A stretch of 54,458 bases of DNA from Streptomyces geranii (lineage in GTDB: Bacteria > Actinomycetota > Actinomycetes > Streptomycetales > Streptomycetaceae). Position numbers and translations under genes: made by a program. Where the stretch lies: assembly GCF_002954775.1 (NCBI RefSeq), contig NZ_PJME01000057.1, positions 1 to 54,458 of the forward strand. Reading direction: 5' to 3'. Below are positions 41,028-49,633 of the stretch, in pieces (position 1 is the first letter of the stretch; each line of letters begins with the position of its first letter). The notes under the pieces are model-generated. The model saw nothing but the letters and a program-made list of their open reading frames with translations, was not told where the DNA came from and did not search any database.

Positions 41028-42359
41028 ATGCTTGATCAGTTACGTGATGATCTTGACCAGGCCGGTGACTGGGTGGAGTACCGGGGGCGGTTGAAGGCCT
41101 TCCGCGAGCTGTACGGGCCGTCGTTCCGGAAGCTGCAGTCCTACGCGCGGGACGAACTGGGCGTCAGGGACGCGCCCGCGCAGACCACGTTCGTGAACCT
41201 CACAAGCGCCACCGCCACGGCGCCGGACTGGAAGCACGTCTCCCTTCTCGTGAGGATCTGCGTCCAGTACGCGGACGAGACCAAGGAGGACCAGGCCGGG
41301 CTCGCCGGTCACCTGGGCGAGATCCTTGACGTCTGGAAGAGCACCTTCCTCCGCCTGGGCGGCGTGCTTCCCGAGCCCCTTCCTGCCAAGGCACCGTTGC
41401 CTGCGCCGCCCTCGGACGCCGCCGGGGCGCCCGTGGCCGGGCCTGTGCCGTCTCCGGTCGTCGCCGAGCTGCCCGCTGTCGCTTTCTCCGGTGCGGCTCC
41501 GGTTCCTTCCCGCTGGGCGGCGGGCAGGGACTGGATGCGGCGGAAGCCGGGGAAGGCCGTCGTCTCGGTCGCCGCCGCGCTCGTCCTGGTCGTCGGCGCG
41601 GGCGGCTACATGCTGGCCGACACCACGGACACCACGGACGCCACGGACGTCCGCGGCAAGGACAAGACGCTGGAAGCCGCGGACGGTACGTCCGCTGTCC
41701 CTTCTCCGGGCCGTACCGGGACCCCCTCACACTCGCCCTCGCCCACCGTGACGGAGCCGGGCGCGAAGCCGTCGGGCAGCGGCGCATCCCCTTCTTCCGG
41801 CATTGGCGGGACCGGAGCAGGCGGGACCAGCTCCAGCGGGGGCGGTACTCAGACCGGCAGCGCTGCCGGCGGTACGGGTACCGGGACGACGGGAGGCACG
41901 ACAGGCGGCGGCACCTCGGGTGTTCCCGGGGGGAACACCACGGGGAACACGAGCGGCGGCTCGTCGACGACGACCAGTAGCGGCAACGGGAATGGCGGCA
42001 GCCAGCCGACGCCTACCCCCACCCCGACGAAGCCCACGACCTACTCGGCACGCATCGCCTGGACCAACAGCCCGGGCGGCGGCGACCCCTGCGACTGCAC
42101 CATCGTCTACGGCGACCCGAAAGAGGGCGGCTCGAACACGGCCGCGCCGAACGCCCTCTACCGCCCGACCTCCATCACCGTGATCTGCAAGATCACCGAT
42201 GGGCGGAAGGTCCTCGACGTCGGCGACGACTACCCGGGACCCAAGGACCCCATCCGCTACAACATCTGGTTCAAGATGGACACCGGACTCTGGGTGCCCG
42301 CGGTGTACGCCGAGCCCCTCAACGCCGGAGGCCTCGGCGCCCTGCCGACTTGCGCCTAG
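41028..42359 (+). CDS. single-pass membrane protein with cytoplasmic N-domain and secreted C-domain
   Basis: A 443-residue protein. Residues 1-95 (RGRLKAFRELYGPSFRKLQS, then TFVNLTSATATAPDWKHVSL) resemble the XRE-like domain of Streptomyces membrane regulators. A Pro/Ala linker and one membrane helix (about 178-195, AVVSVAAALVLVVGAGG) follow, then a ~150-residue Ser/Gly/Thr-rich linker and a compact C-terminal domain (AWTNSPGGGDPCDCTIVYGD, NIWFKMDTGLWVPAVYAEPL) with Cys residues, which should lie outside the cell. It may sense extracellular signals; the ligand is unknown. The ATG at 41028 has only a weak ribosome-binding site. Confidence 0.7.
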   Translation: MLDQLRDDLDQAGDWVEYRGRLKAFRELYGPSFRKLQSYARDELGVRDAPAQTTFVNLTSATATAPDWKHVSLLVRICVQYADETKEDQAGLAGHLGEILDVWKSTFLRLGGVLPEPLPAKAPLPAPPSDAAGAPVAGPVPSPVVAELPAVAFSGAAPVPSRWAAGRDWMRRKPGKAVVSVAAALVLVVGAGGYMLADTTDTTDATDVRGKDKTLEAADGTSAVPSPGRTGTPSHSPSPTVTEPGAKPSGSGASPSSGIGGTGAGGTSSSGGGTQTGSAAGGTGTGTTGGTTGGGTSGVPGGNTTGNTSGGSSTTTSSGNGNGGSQPTPTPTPTKPTTYSARIAWTNSPGGGDPCDCTIVYGDPKEGGSNTAAPNALYRPTSITVICKITDGRKVLDVGDDYPGPKDPIRYNIWFKMDTGLWVPAVYAEPLNAGGLGALPTCA

Positions 42360-42369
42360 CGCTGCGGGG

Positions 42370-42767
42370 GATCGGGTGCTTCGCCGAACCTCCGGGGAAC
42401 GAGCCGATCAGGATCCGGCAGGGGCCTCACTGCCGCGACCGCGCAGTACCTCACGATCTCGACCGTGGCGTCCTCGATGACGATGGTGTCCTCGACCTCG
42501 ATCCCGATCGAGACCTCGAACTAGACCTTGCCGACGACCTCCTCGACCGCGCGTTGGATACGCGGCGCCCACACCACCTCCGGATCCGGCTCGTGGGTGA
42601 GCAGCGGGTGCCGAGCGGGTGGCCTCGCCAGTAGCTGGCCTCGCGGTAGAGGTCGGCCGCTTCCTTCGCCAGGGGACGAATCCCTCCGACCTCGACGTCC
42701 TCGGAGAGCTCGACCTCCGGGGCTCATCCTGCGCCGCTGTATGGATCTTCCCGGCAACGGAGCTCAT
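42370..42767 (-). pseudogene. decayed hypothetical protein (two frame breaks, one nonsense)
   Basis: Reading the minus strand from the ATG at 42767: MSSVAGKIHTAAQDEP, then in a second frame VELSEDVEVGGIRPLAKEAA and LYREASYWRGHPL, then in a third RHPLLTHEPDPEVVWAPRIQ and RAVEEVVGKV, a TAG, and further coherent FEVSIGIEVEDTIVIEDATV. The pieces read as one acidic protein interrupted by two indels and a stop. Family unknown. Confidence 0.55.
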
Positions 42768-42778
42768 GCGGTGACCCC

Positions 42779-42853
42779 ATCCGCCTCGCTGACGCCGACG
42801 ACCTGGTCGCCGAGCTCCTCGCCCGCGCTCTGGACCGCCGTACGACCTCCTGA
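42779..42853 (+). pseudogene. ParB-like C-terminal remnant
   Basis: IRLADADDLVAELLARALDR plus RTTS matches the C-terminus of the ParB-like protein encoded at 50859-51221 (IRLADADERVAEHLARALDR). No start or upstream part is present. It is the left boundary of a duplicated segment. Confidence 0.8.
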
Positions 42854-42863
42854 ACACGGCAGC

Positions 42864-42911
42864 GGCCCGACCATGGCTCTGACCTGCTGTGGTCGGGGCC
42901 ATGGTCGGGCC
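42864..42911. terminator. 14-bp hairpin after the ParB remnant
   Basis: Perfect arms 42864-42877 and 42898-42911 around a 20-base loop, eleven bases after the remnant's stop; presumably its old terminator. Confidence 0.7.
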
Positions 42912-43070
42912 GGATGCGGTGCGACCAGAATGGTAAAAGCGCTGGTCAGAGCGATTGTCAGACCTGCCCCCTACTGTGGCCGTAGACAGGGAGGAGAGGG
43001 CGTTGACTTCGCAGAACTTGCTGAACGGGCGCGGTACGGCCGGGCGCTCCGGAGAGTGCCCGGCCGGTGG

Positions 43071-43271
43071 TCAGCGCCGGATGTGGATGGTGACCTGGAT
43101 GGTGCCGATGGCGCTGCCCGCGAGGCCGGCGGCGACGGCGGCCTCGGTGTGGCCGGTGAGGGCCAGGCCGAGGACGGTGGCGAGGGTCGCCAGGGTGGTC
43201 AGGACCGGCAGCCAGGCGTAGAGGCGGGCTGAAGACTCCGTACCCGAGCGGGTACGGTCAAGAGGCGTCAC
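43071..43271 (-). CDS. small two-helix membrane protein
   Basis: A 66-residue protein (start VTPLDRTRSGTESS) with two hydrophobic segments (LYAWLPVLTTLATLATVLGL and AAVAAGLAGSAIGTIQVTI). GAAGGAG lies ten bases before the GTG at 43271. Its predicted 5' leader contains the nested inverted repeats at 43319-43382. Function unknown. Confidence 0.6.
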   Translation of the reverse strand: MTPLDRTRSGTESSARLYAWLPVLTTLATLATVLGLALTGHTEAAVAAGLAGSAIGTIQVTIHIRR

Positions 43272-43318
43272 GGTTTCTGGACTCCTTCGACGGAAACGGG
43301 AACCCGACGTCAGGCGAT

Positions 43319-43382
43319 GGGGAGGCCCTCTCGTCGCGAAGCAGCTTTTCCAGGGCATGGCTTCGCAGACAGGGGTCTCCCC
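43319..43382 (-). promoter_or_regulatory. nested stem-loop in the leader of the small membrane gene
   Basis: Outer stem GGGGAGGCCC (43319-43328) with GGGTCTCCCC (43373-43382), inner stem GCGAAGC (43336-43342) with GCTTCGC (43360-43366). The order outer-inner-inner-outer predicts one folded element upstream of the GTG at 43271; possible regulatory leader. Confidence 0.4.
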
Positions 43383-43695
43383 TCGTCGTCCGAAGGGGAC
43401 TGCTACGCCTAAGACTCTATGGGGCGCCACTGACAACCCCGGGGGTGTAGCCGCTCCAAGCGCACGGAGAGAGGTCTGATCAGCAGCTTTCCCGTGTGCC
43501 AGGGGTGCAAAAAGGGCGATTTACGGTCAGGCGGGCCGTACGCCACCGAGTCATGCACAGCTTGGACTTGCCCTTTCTCCGCACGCTGCTCCTCGTACAC
43601 GCGGTGGACGAGGACGTGCATCTCGATGAGCGCCTCCTCGTACGCCCCCGCAGCTAGGCGAAGGCGTGGAACTCGAAGGTCGGCTTCCCTAACTG
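43383..43695. other. no supported gene
   Basis: About 310 bases. A minus-strand frame (EMHVLVHRVYEEQRAEKGQV) looks protein-like for ~30 residues but has no start, stop or family; possibly a remnant. Confidence 0.35.
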
Positions 43696-43990
43696 CTACA
43701 TGAAGACCTGACCGACCTTGTGCACGACGTCCATCACCTTGTGGGCCACGTGCGTGACGATGACGACCACACCGTGTCTGACCATCGCGATGACCTTCAT
43801 GGGCTCACTGGAGGCGAAGACGAGCTTGAGGTGCCCTGTCGGCTCCTCGACGACCTTGAGCGGCGCGTTGAAGCAGGCCGACGTGACCATGTGGGCCTCG
43901 TCGATGATGTAGATCTTGCCCCGGGGGCGCAGCGCGTCCGGCCCCGCCAAGGGCTTTCTGCAGAGGATCCTGCCGTCGGCGCCCGCGGTC
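43696..43990 (-). pseudogene. dnaX (DNA polymerase III gamma/tau) fragment
   Basis: The frame KIYIIDEAHMVTSACFNAPL, KVVEEPTGHLKLVFASSEPM, KVIAMVRHG is the Walker B/DEAH to sensor-1 region of DnaX, which normally reads FNALLKVVEEPPEHLKFVFA and then TTEPEKVIGTIRSR. Substitutions at conserved positions and loss of both ends show decay. Upstream (plus-strand rightward) it runs into RKPLAGPDAL and a tandem repeat. A shorter related piece lies at 51361-51470. Confidence 0.7.
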
Positions 43991-44270
43991 GTCACCCGTT
44001 CGTGCGGCAACATCTGTTGCGCCAAGGCGTTGCGCCAAGGCGTTGCGCCAAGGCGTTGCGCCATGGGGTTGCGCCAAGGCGTTGCGCCATGGGGTTGCGG
44101 CAGGTGTTGCGCGAGCCTCCGTGATCTTCCGGTATTTGCGCAGGTCACCATGCACGTAGGGGAGTGGTCGGGGTGCTGGCATCTTCCTCAGAGCACCCCG
44201 CGCCCGCCTCATCTGGAAGAAGAAGGGTGGTGGGAAGCGGGCGGGGCGCGGGGAGCGCTGCCGGGGGATG
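43921..44270. repeat. duplicated segment, copy A
   Basis: This block recurs at 51361-51690. Shared order: a decayed dnaX end, CGGCAACATCTGTTGCGCCAA, a 13-bp tandem repeat, GCGAGCCTCCGTGATCTTCC, then GTGGTCGGGGTGCTG and CAGAGCACCCCGCGCCCGCC. Over the ~120 bases after the repeat I see roughly nine in ten identical positions by eye. Confidence 0.8.
44016..44117. repeat. 13-bp tandem repeat, eight units
   Basis: Units of GTTGCGCCAAGGC or GTTGCGCCATGGG: 44016, 44029, 44042, 44055, 44068, 44081 (13 bases each), then two degenerate 12-base units at 44094 and 44106. The period is not a multiple of three, so this is not simply a protein repeat. Candidate iteron or protein-binding array. Confidence 0.85.
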
Positions 44271-45003
44271 GGGCGCCCGCCGGTCTCTCTTGTGCGTCGG
44301 CGGGGGCTGCGCGCGGCTGCCGGTGTGTGGTCGGCGGCAGTCGGGCGTGTGGGGCCGCGGAGGTGCGCGGATGCAGGTGAAGCCGATGCCCGGCCTGAAG
44401 GCGTGGGCGATCGGCTTCACGTGGGCAGGTGCGCCAACACCTGCCTCTATTTCCCTGTGCGCGCCGGTTGGAGCCAGGAGCAATCAGGGCGGACCGCGGA
44501 CCTGTTGGGCAGATCGCGCTCCGTGGTTAAGAGCATGACTCACGCCATTCAAGATCATTTAGTCCGAGCGGCGCGAAATTGAATCAACCCAGCTCAGGGG
44601 CCTGGCCACTCAACGTCACGACAGGGTGAAGCGCCCACCACAGATCATGCTCGGCGCACCCTCCCGCGACCGATGATCATGACTTTGACCTGCGATTTCA
44701 TCCCCGTTGAGCGCTGGAACACGGTTGTCAGGGGGCCGTGCTAGGGCCTCGCACAGGGCTTTCACCTGCGCTTTCGTGAACCCAGCTCGTCCCCGTCCCC
44801 CTCTTCAGTCCGGTTGATCAACGACAAGGTGTTCTTCGAGGAGAAAATCGGCGCATTGGAGCGCTCGTGAGCCAATGTTTTGACGGACTGTCATAGGTGT
44901 CGTACGGGCTGAGACCCTGGGCGCAGCAAGTCCTTTCGTGCGGGTGGGAGCGCCAACTTCCACGCTGTGCGCGCGAAGGGATCAACGGTTGGAGCCGAGC
45001 AGT
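44271..45003. other. long intergenic region
   Basis: About 730 bases without a supported gene. Two similar 16-mers, TTTGACCTGCGATTTC (44684-44699) and TTTCACCTGCGCTTTC (44760-44775), are 76 bases apart. The rest is moderate-GC sequence with no recognisable feature. Confidence 0.4.
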
Positions 45004-45035
45004 ACCGTCCGGCGATCTTCTGGTCGCCGGACGGT
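45004..45035 (+). promoter_or_regulatory. 12-bp leader hairpin
   Basis: ACCGTCCGGCGA (45004-45015) pairs with TCGCCGGACGGT (45024-45035), 17 bases before the start of the next gene. Candidate attenuator or mRNA-stability element, or terminator of upstream transcription. Confidence 0.6.
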
Positions 45036-45051
45036 GATTAGGGAGATCTCA

Positions 45052-45402
45052 GTGGGCACCAAGCCCTCCACCGCGGCGAGCAAGACGGCCGTCAAGCCGA
45101 AGGCGTCCGGCGCCGACGCCATATCCGTGAACGTGCTGGCCACCGAGACGGTGCCCTCCGTGCGCGAGACCACCTCCACGAGCAGCCGCTTCGGTCTGCC
45201 CCACGCGCTCGTGATCATCGCGTGTATCGCCACCGCGGCGATCCTCGCCCCGCCCGACATGGGCGTCCGTGACATCCTGCTGCTCCTGGGAGGTGCCGGG
45301 GCCATCGGCGCCGGGGTCGTCGTGACGGTGATGACCGGCGGCCGCAGCGCGGGCGGCCGAATCCGCCGTTTCATGCACGCCTACTTCACCGCGGGGGAGT
45401 GA
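45052..45402 (+). CDS. small membrane protein upstream of an HTH regulator
   Basis: A 116-residue protein with a Lys/Thr/Ala-rich N-terminus and two membrane helices (ALVIIACIATAAILAPP and DILLLLGGAGAIGAGVVVTV). The GTG at 45052 follows AGGGAG; the frame upstream is spurious. It lies seven bases before the HTH gene at 45410 and is probably co-transcribed with it. Confidence 0.6.
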   Translation: MGTKPSTAASKTAVKPKASGADAISVNVLATETVPSVRETTSTSSRFGLPHALVIIACIATAAILAPPDMGVRDILLLLGGAGAIGAGVVVTVMTGGRSAGGRIRRFMHAYFTAGE

Positions 45403-45409
45403 GGCCGGC

Positions 45410-46114
45410 ATGGGACGCCCCGAGAAGCCGGTGGACCGTACAGTTCCGGCGCGCGCGAAGCTCGCGGTCTTCCTGCGCCGCCGCAAGGCCGACGCGGACC
45501 TGACCTACGAGCAGATGGCCGAGAAGACGAACGGCCTGCCGTCGAAGGCGACCTTCGAGCGCGCCGCCTCAGGCGTCACCGTCCCGAGCTGGGACACCGT
45601 CGCCGCCTTCGTCACGGTGACTACGACGGCCCAGGTGTGGCTCATGAGCACCAGCGATCCCATGGTCCGCGCGAAGAAGCTGTGGGTCTGCGCGCGCCGG
45701 GCCACCCGGGCGCCGTACTACGTCCACAAGGCGCCCGACCCCCGTCTCATCTCCATTCCGGCGGACCTCAGCCGGGCGCTGCGCCACCAGCACATCTGGG
45801 CCGGCTGTCCCAGTCCTGGCGAGATGGAGCGGATGTCCGGGCCCGGCGAGCTGCCCGCCACCACGACTCGCCGCATCATCGCGGGCGACATCCTGCCCGT
45901 CGACCCCAAGCAAGCCATCGCCTTCCTGAAGGCCTGCGACGTACTCACACACGCCGACCTCAAAGCCTGGCTCGCCGCAGCGATCCGAGCGTTCAAGCAC
46001 GACAGCACACAGAGCAGGGCAGGTATCAACGAGTGGGTCCTCGCCCCCTACTTGCTCCCCCAGCCCGATGAAACCAGAAGGGAAGAAGACAAGGATCTTC
46101 CCTACGCCGCGTAA
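45410..46114 (+). CDS. XRE-type HTH regulator
   Basis: A 234-residue protein. Residues about 18-75 form an XRE-like HTH (LAVFLRRRKADADLTYEQMA, then GLPSKATFERAASGVTVPSW). The remainder is helical and Arg/Lys rich without a known domain. GGGGAGTGAGG precedes the ATG. Paired with a small membrane protein gene immediately upstream, an arrangement seen repeatedly here. Confidence 0.7.
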   Translation: MGRPEKPVDRTVPARAKLAVFLRRRKADADLTYEQMAEKTNGLPSKATFERAASGVTVPSWDTVAAFVTVTTTAQVWLMSTSDPMVRAKKLWVCARRATRAPYYVHKAPDPRLISIPADLSRALRHQHIWAGCPSPGEMERMSGPGELPATTTRRIIAGDILPVDPKQAIAFLKACDVLTHADLKAWLAAAIRAFKHDSTQSRAGINEWVLAPYLLPQPDETRREEDKDLPYAA

Positions 46115-47375
46115 ATTCGGGCAGCATCGGAGCACCCTCGGGCGGATTTTCGGCCGGGGTGTTTCGTTTTTACGCCCGGATTCCCGAGAGGCTGTCAACG
46201 GTTTTTGGGGCGACCGATGGGATTCGGGGCTGCTCGTACCTGACCCGCGCGCGGCTGCCCGCGTCGCGTCCGGGGGAGGGTCGGCCCGGTTCCTGGTGGT
46301 CGGCCGGGCTGGTGTGCCGCTGCTGCCGGATTTGGTCTGGGGACGTTCTCTTGGAGGCTGCCAACGCGTGCCGCACGTGTTGCGGGCTGCGCGTGCCCCG
46401 CGTCCTCGCTGTCACCGCAGGGCGGCACCGTGTTCGTCACCGCCGGAGGCGAGGGCCGGGGCGGTGCCGGTGTCCAGGGCGCGGCGGCCGGAGACCGGGC
46501 GCGCGGTGCGTGCGGCGGCTCGGGTGTCTCGCGCGAGACAGATTCGGCTTGGTCGGGCCGGGTGCCCAGCGGGCGGCGGTCGGTGCTCACCGGCTGGATT
46601 GTCCGCCGGTTTCACCGGTTCATGTTCACCGGCCGCCGCGCGGTGAATCCCGGCGCCCAACGCATGCGTACACGCGTACGCGCGTAGGGCCCGCGCCGGT
46701 TCGCTCGCGTCCCGGATGAACGCTGCGCTGTTCGTCCGCCAGGCAACCGGCCCGCTCACTGGGCGAGAGGAGCGGGGGACCCGCCGTCACGCCTCCCCCA
46801 TAACCATGTGGGGGAGGGCCTACCGGCCCGGCGGCATTGGGCCCGTGCGGGGTGGGGTTGCCGACGCGGCACGGGCCCGGCCGCGGCCAGGAGCCGTGAC
46901 CTGCGCTGTCTGCCCGGCGTGTGGGACCGGTGCTCTTAACGCTGGTGATCCGTTGGAGTACGGCGGGGCTGCGGGCGTGCTTTACCAGGCTGTCGGAGCG
47001 GGCCGTCAGGTCCGCGCCGCGCTGTGGGGCGGTCAGCTTCTCGCGGTAGCCGTCGCGCTCCCGAGACTGACCAAATAGACCAAATATTCTATTTATTTAC
47101 TGCTGTGCCGTTTTAGGGAGGTCGATTGCCATCTTGTGAGGTCTGGTCTTGTCATGCAGCCTCGCGGGAGAGCCGTCTGGGTGACCTAAACACGTGCCTG
47201 TAAATGGCCTGGTCAGAGCGGGGGTTGCGGGGCTAACGCCGGTGCCCGGCACTCTGAGCCGCCCTGTCCGGAGCGCCTCCCCGAGACGCAAGGGCCAGGG
47301 AGCCAACACCCTGCGCCGCCTAACCACCGCACGCCCCGTCCCGGGGTGTGCTTGATCCCGAGGGAGAATCCCGTC
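46115..47375. other. 1.26-kb gene-poor region with duplicated and unusual sequences
   Basis: No gene supported. 46107-46230 resembles 53650-53775 (shared GTGTTTCGT, TTTACG, GCGACCGATGG segments). A 16-base palindrome TGTCTCGCGCGAGACA lies at 46525-46540, an alternating purine-pyrimidine tract at 46660-46686, and an A+T-rich patch with repeated GACCAAATA at about 47069-47100. Candidate cis-acting plasmid locus. Confidence 0.5.
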
Positions 47376-47558
47376 ATGTCCACGCTCGTCCTGCTGGTCG
47401 TCCTGCTGCTGGTTCTGGTCGGCCTGATGGTCGTCGGCGCGCTCGGCTACGCCGTCTACCGGCGCCCGGTGCTCACCCAGCCGCTCACCGTCGCGCTGAC
47501 CGGAGCGGCGGTGCTGGTCGCCGTGGTCGCCACCGTCGCCAGCGCCGCCGGCCGGTGA
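47376..47558 (+). CDS. small two-helix membrane protein (paralogue of 53317-53493)
   Basis: A 60-residue protein: MSTLVLLVVLLLVLVGLMVV, then VYRRPVLTQPLTVALTGAAV and a final helix. GAGGGAG precedes the ATG. The protein and its ribosome-binding-site context are clearly homologous to the gene at 53254-53493 (TYRHPALATPLGVATGAAAV), part of the segmental duplication. Small hydrophobic proteins of this sort accompany transfer/spread genes on Streptomyces plasmids, but no specific role can be shown. Confidence 0.65.
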   Translation: MSTLVLLVVLLLVLVGLMVVGALGYAVYRRPVLTQPLTVALTGAAVLVAVVATVASAAGR

Positions 47559-47828
47559 ACCCGGGTGAGCCGTGCAGCTGCTCGCGCTCCTGGCCGTCGT
47601 CGTCGCACCGCGTCCGGTGCGGCTGCGGCGCAGTATTTGCACGGCCCCGGTGCCGGGACGGACAAGGGGTCCGGGTCCGCCGCGCCAGTCCCCTGTGGTT
47701 GCCCCTGTTGTCCCCCTGTGGTGCCCGAGATGCGTCTGGGCCATGTTCATGCAGCTCACCACAGAGCTACGGGGTTCGGCCATGCCTCGACAACCCTCTG
47801 TCATGCATGATCGGGCAGGACAGAAGGG

Positions 47829-49226
47829 GTGTCCCGATGGGAGGGGGCGCCGGGAGGGGAGGGCGGGCGGGTGGGTGGTTCGAAGGTGCGCCGGTACGGG
47901 TCGACGGGCCGCACGCGCACGATGTGTCTGGCCGCGCTCGGGGTGGTCAAGGTCGCGACGCCGGACCAGATCCGCCGGCTGATGTGCCCGGGCACGAAGG
48001 ACGCGGCGACCGTGCGCGGCGGGCTGAAGGACCTAGAGGCCGAGAAGCTCGCCGTCTCGCCGGGCAGCGCGGTGCGGGTGAACGAGGCCGGCGTACGGGT
48101 GACCGAGAAGCTGTGGACGCTGACCCGGGCCGGGCTGGATGCGGCGGCCGTGATACTGGACCGCCCGGCCCGGGAGATGGGCGGCACCGCGAGGGCGGCG
48201 GCGGCCTCCGGCGCGAAGCACGCCCGCGCGGTGACCGACGTCCTGGACGCGTTCCTGCAGACCCCGCCCGAGCCGACGCAGCCCGTCGCCCGCAAGCACC
48301 AGTTCGCCCCCGCCGCGCCGCCGGCCGCCCCGGCGCCGGAGGGGCTGGTGGAGCGGCCGGAGGGGCTGGGGCCGCTCGCCTCCTGGTCGACGGAGGCGGT
48401 GCTGCCCACGGGCGGCACCTTCCTGGCCCCGGCCCGCGGTTCGCTGCGCGCCGACATGGTGTTCGCCTCGCCCGGGCACGACCTGGCGCCGCTGATGTTC
48501 GTGGAGGTCGACAACGGCACCGAGGGCCCGCCCATCGTCGCGGACAAGATCGAGCGCTACGTGAGGTTCTTCGCCCGCCGGGTCACCCTCGCCGGGCGCG
48601 AGGTGCCGCTGTGGCGGACCGTGTGGCCGGCCCCGGCGCGCAAGGGCTACCCGCCGGTGGCGCTGGTGTTCACCAAGGACGTCGGCACCGTCGCGATGCG
48701 GACCCGCATGCATGAGGTCGGGCAGCTCGCCCGCGGCCACTGGCGCGGCGAGTGGAACGGTGACGGCTACGCGCCCGAGGGCCAGAAGCCGGACGGGTAC
48801 CGCGACTACGACCGCACGGTGCCGCTGCTCGCCACCACGCTGCGCCAGCTCGCCGCGCACGGCCCGCACGGTCCGGTGTGGTGGCGCTATGGGCATTCGA
48901 CGTGGCAGTCCCTCGAGGACGCCCTCGACAACCCCGACGACTTCCGCGCCTACTCGGTGCGCGACGACGCCCGCCGCGCCGCTCAGGAAGCCGAACGCGA
49001 GCGTGCCCAGCGCGAGCAGGCAGAGCACCGCCGCAGGCTGGAGGCGGGGAAGTGGGTCTGCCCGACCTGCGAGCGCTACGTCTACCCCGAGGACGGCCTG
49101 ACGCCCGGCGGCGAGTGCCGCCCCTGCCTGAACTACCGCCGGCGCACCGCAGCCGGAGCCGTTCCGGGGCAGGCCGACCAGCCCCAGACCGGCGGCCGCG
49201 TCTTTGGCCGGCGCCCCCGCGCTTGA
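47829..49226 (+). CDS. replication-relaxation family protein
   Basis: A 465-residue protein of the replication-relaxation type found on Streptomyces plasmids and integrative elements. A winged helix is near the N-terminus (LGVVKVATPDQIRRLMCPGT). The middle has ADMVFASPGHDLAPLMFVEV followed by DNGTE, a restriction-endonuclease-like pattern, and ADKIERYVRFFARR. The C-terminus is a zinc ribbon (CPTCERYVYPEDG, ECRPC). The precise start is uncertain; GTG codons at 47829 and further in are possible. The role in replication or relaxation is inferred from the family name. Confidence 0.75.
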   Translation: MSRWEGAPGGEGGRVGGSKVRRYGSTGRTRTMCLAALGVVKVATPDQIRRLMCPGTKDAATVRGGLKDLEAEKLAVSPGSAVRVNEAGVRVTEKLWTLTRAGLDAAAVILDRPAREMGGTARAAAASGAKHARAVTDVLDAFLQTPPEPTQPVARKHQFAPAAPPAAPAPEGLVERPEGLGPLASWSTEAVLPTGGTFLAPARGSLRADMVFASPGHDLAPLMFVEVDNGTEGPPIVADKIERYVRFFARRVTLAGREVPLWRTVWPAPARKGYPPVALVFTKDVGTVAMRTRMHEVGQLARGHWRGEWNGDGYAPEGQKPDGYRDYDRTVPLLATTLRQLAAHGPHGPVWWRYGHSTWQSLEDALDNPDDFRAYSVRDDARRAAQEAERERAQREQAEHRRRLEAGKWVCPTCERYVYPEDGLTPGGECRPCLNYRRRTAAGAVPGQADQPQTGGRVFGRRPRA

Positions 49227-49633
49227 GGCGCGGACTGCGCACAACGACTCACTCTGACGGCCAAAGTGTCGGCAATCACGAGCATTGAGCCCCGCTGTAC
49301 CGGGGTGAATTTGGCTCAGCCGGCCGCGCGACCGCCAGGCCGTGGACGGCCGGTCCACAGGTGCAGCCAGCGAGAAGAGGCGAAGAGGGGCGTCAGAGAT
49401 CCCGGGCGAACGGCACACCGGGTCCGAAAGCGGAACCGTGCGCACCGTGAGGGCTGCCTTACGCGCTTGCACCCGTGCACGCCTGCTCCCGAGAGCGGTC
49501 CGGAAGGTGTTCCTGCCCGGGATGCTTATGGTGACCCTCAAGGCCACGGTTCGGTGGCAACAGGGGGGCCCGCCCGCCGAGTTCTTGGCGGTTCGCGGCA
49601 GGCGGGCCCAGGGTCTGGACTTGGGAGGTCCCA
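49227..49633. other. intergenic with a GC-rich stem-loop
   Basis: About 400 bases with no gene. GGGCCCGCC near 49565 pairs with GGCGGGCCC near 49603, possibly a terminator or leader hairpin before the next small gene. Confidence 0.4.

Noticed and set aside
42955..43221. Plus-strand frame starting near a GGGAGGAG site (TSQNLLNGRGTAG)
   Set aside because: After about 20 codons it runs antisense through the small membrane gene at 43071-43271; at most a truncated N-terminus.
44016..44117. CRISPR array
   Set aside because: The units are contiguous 13-mers with no unique spacers and no cas genes in the window.
46159..46719. Plus-strand frame with several Cys (CRCC, CRTCC)
   Set aside because: No ribosome-binding site, composition like other GC-rich shadow frames, and part of the region is a duplicated non-coding block.
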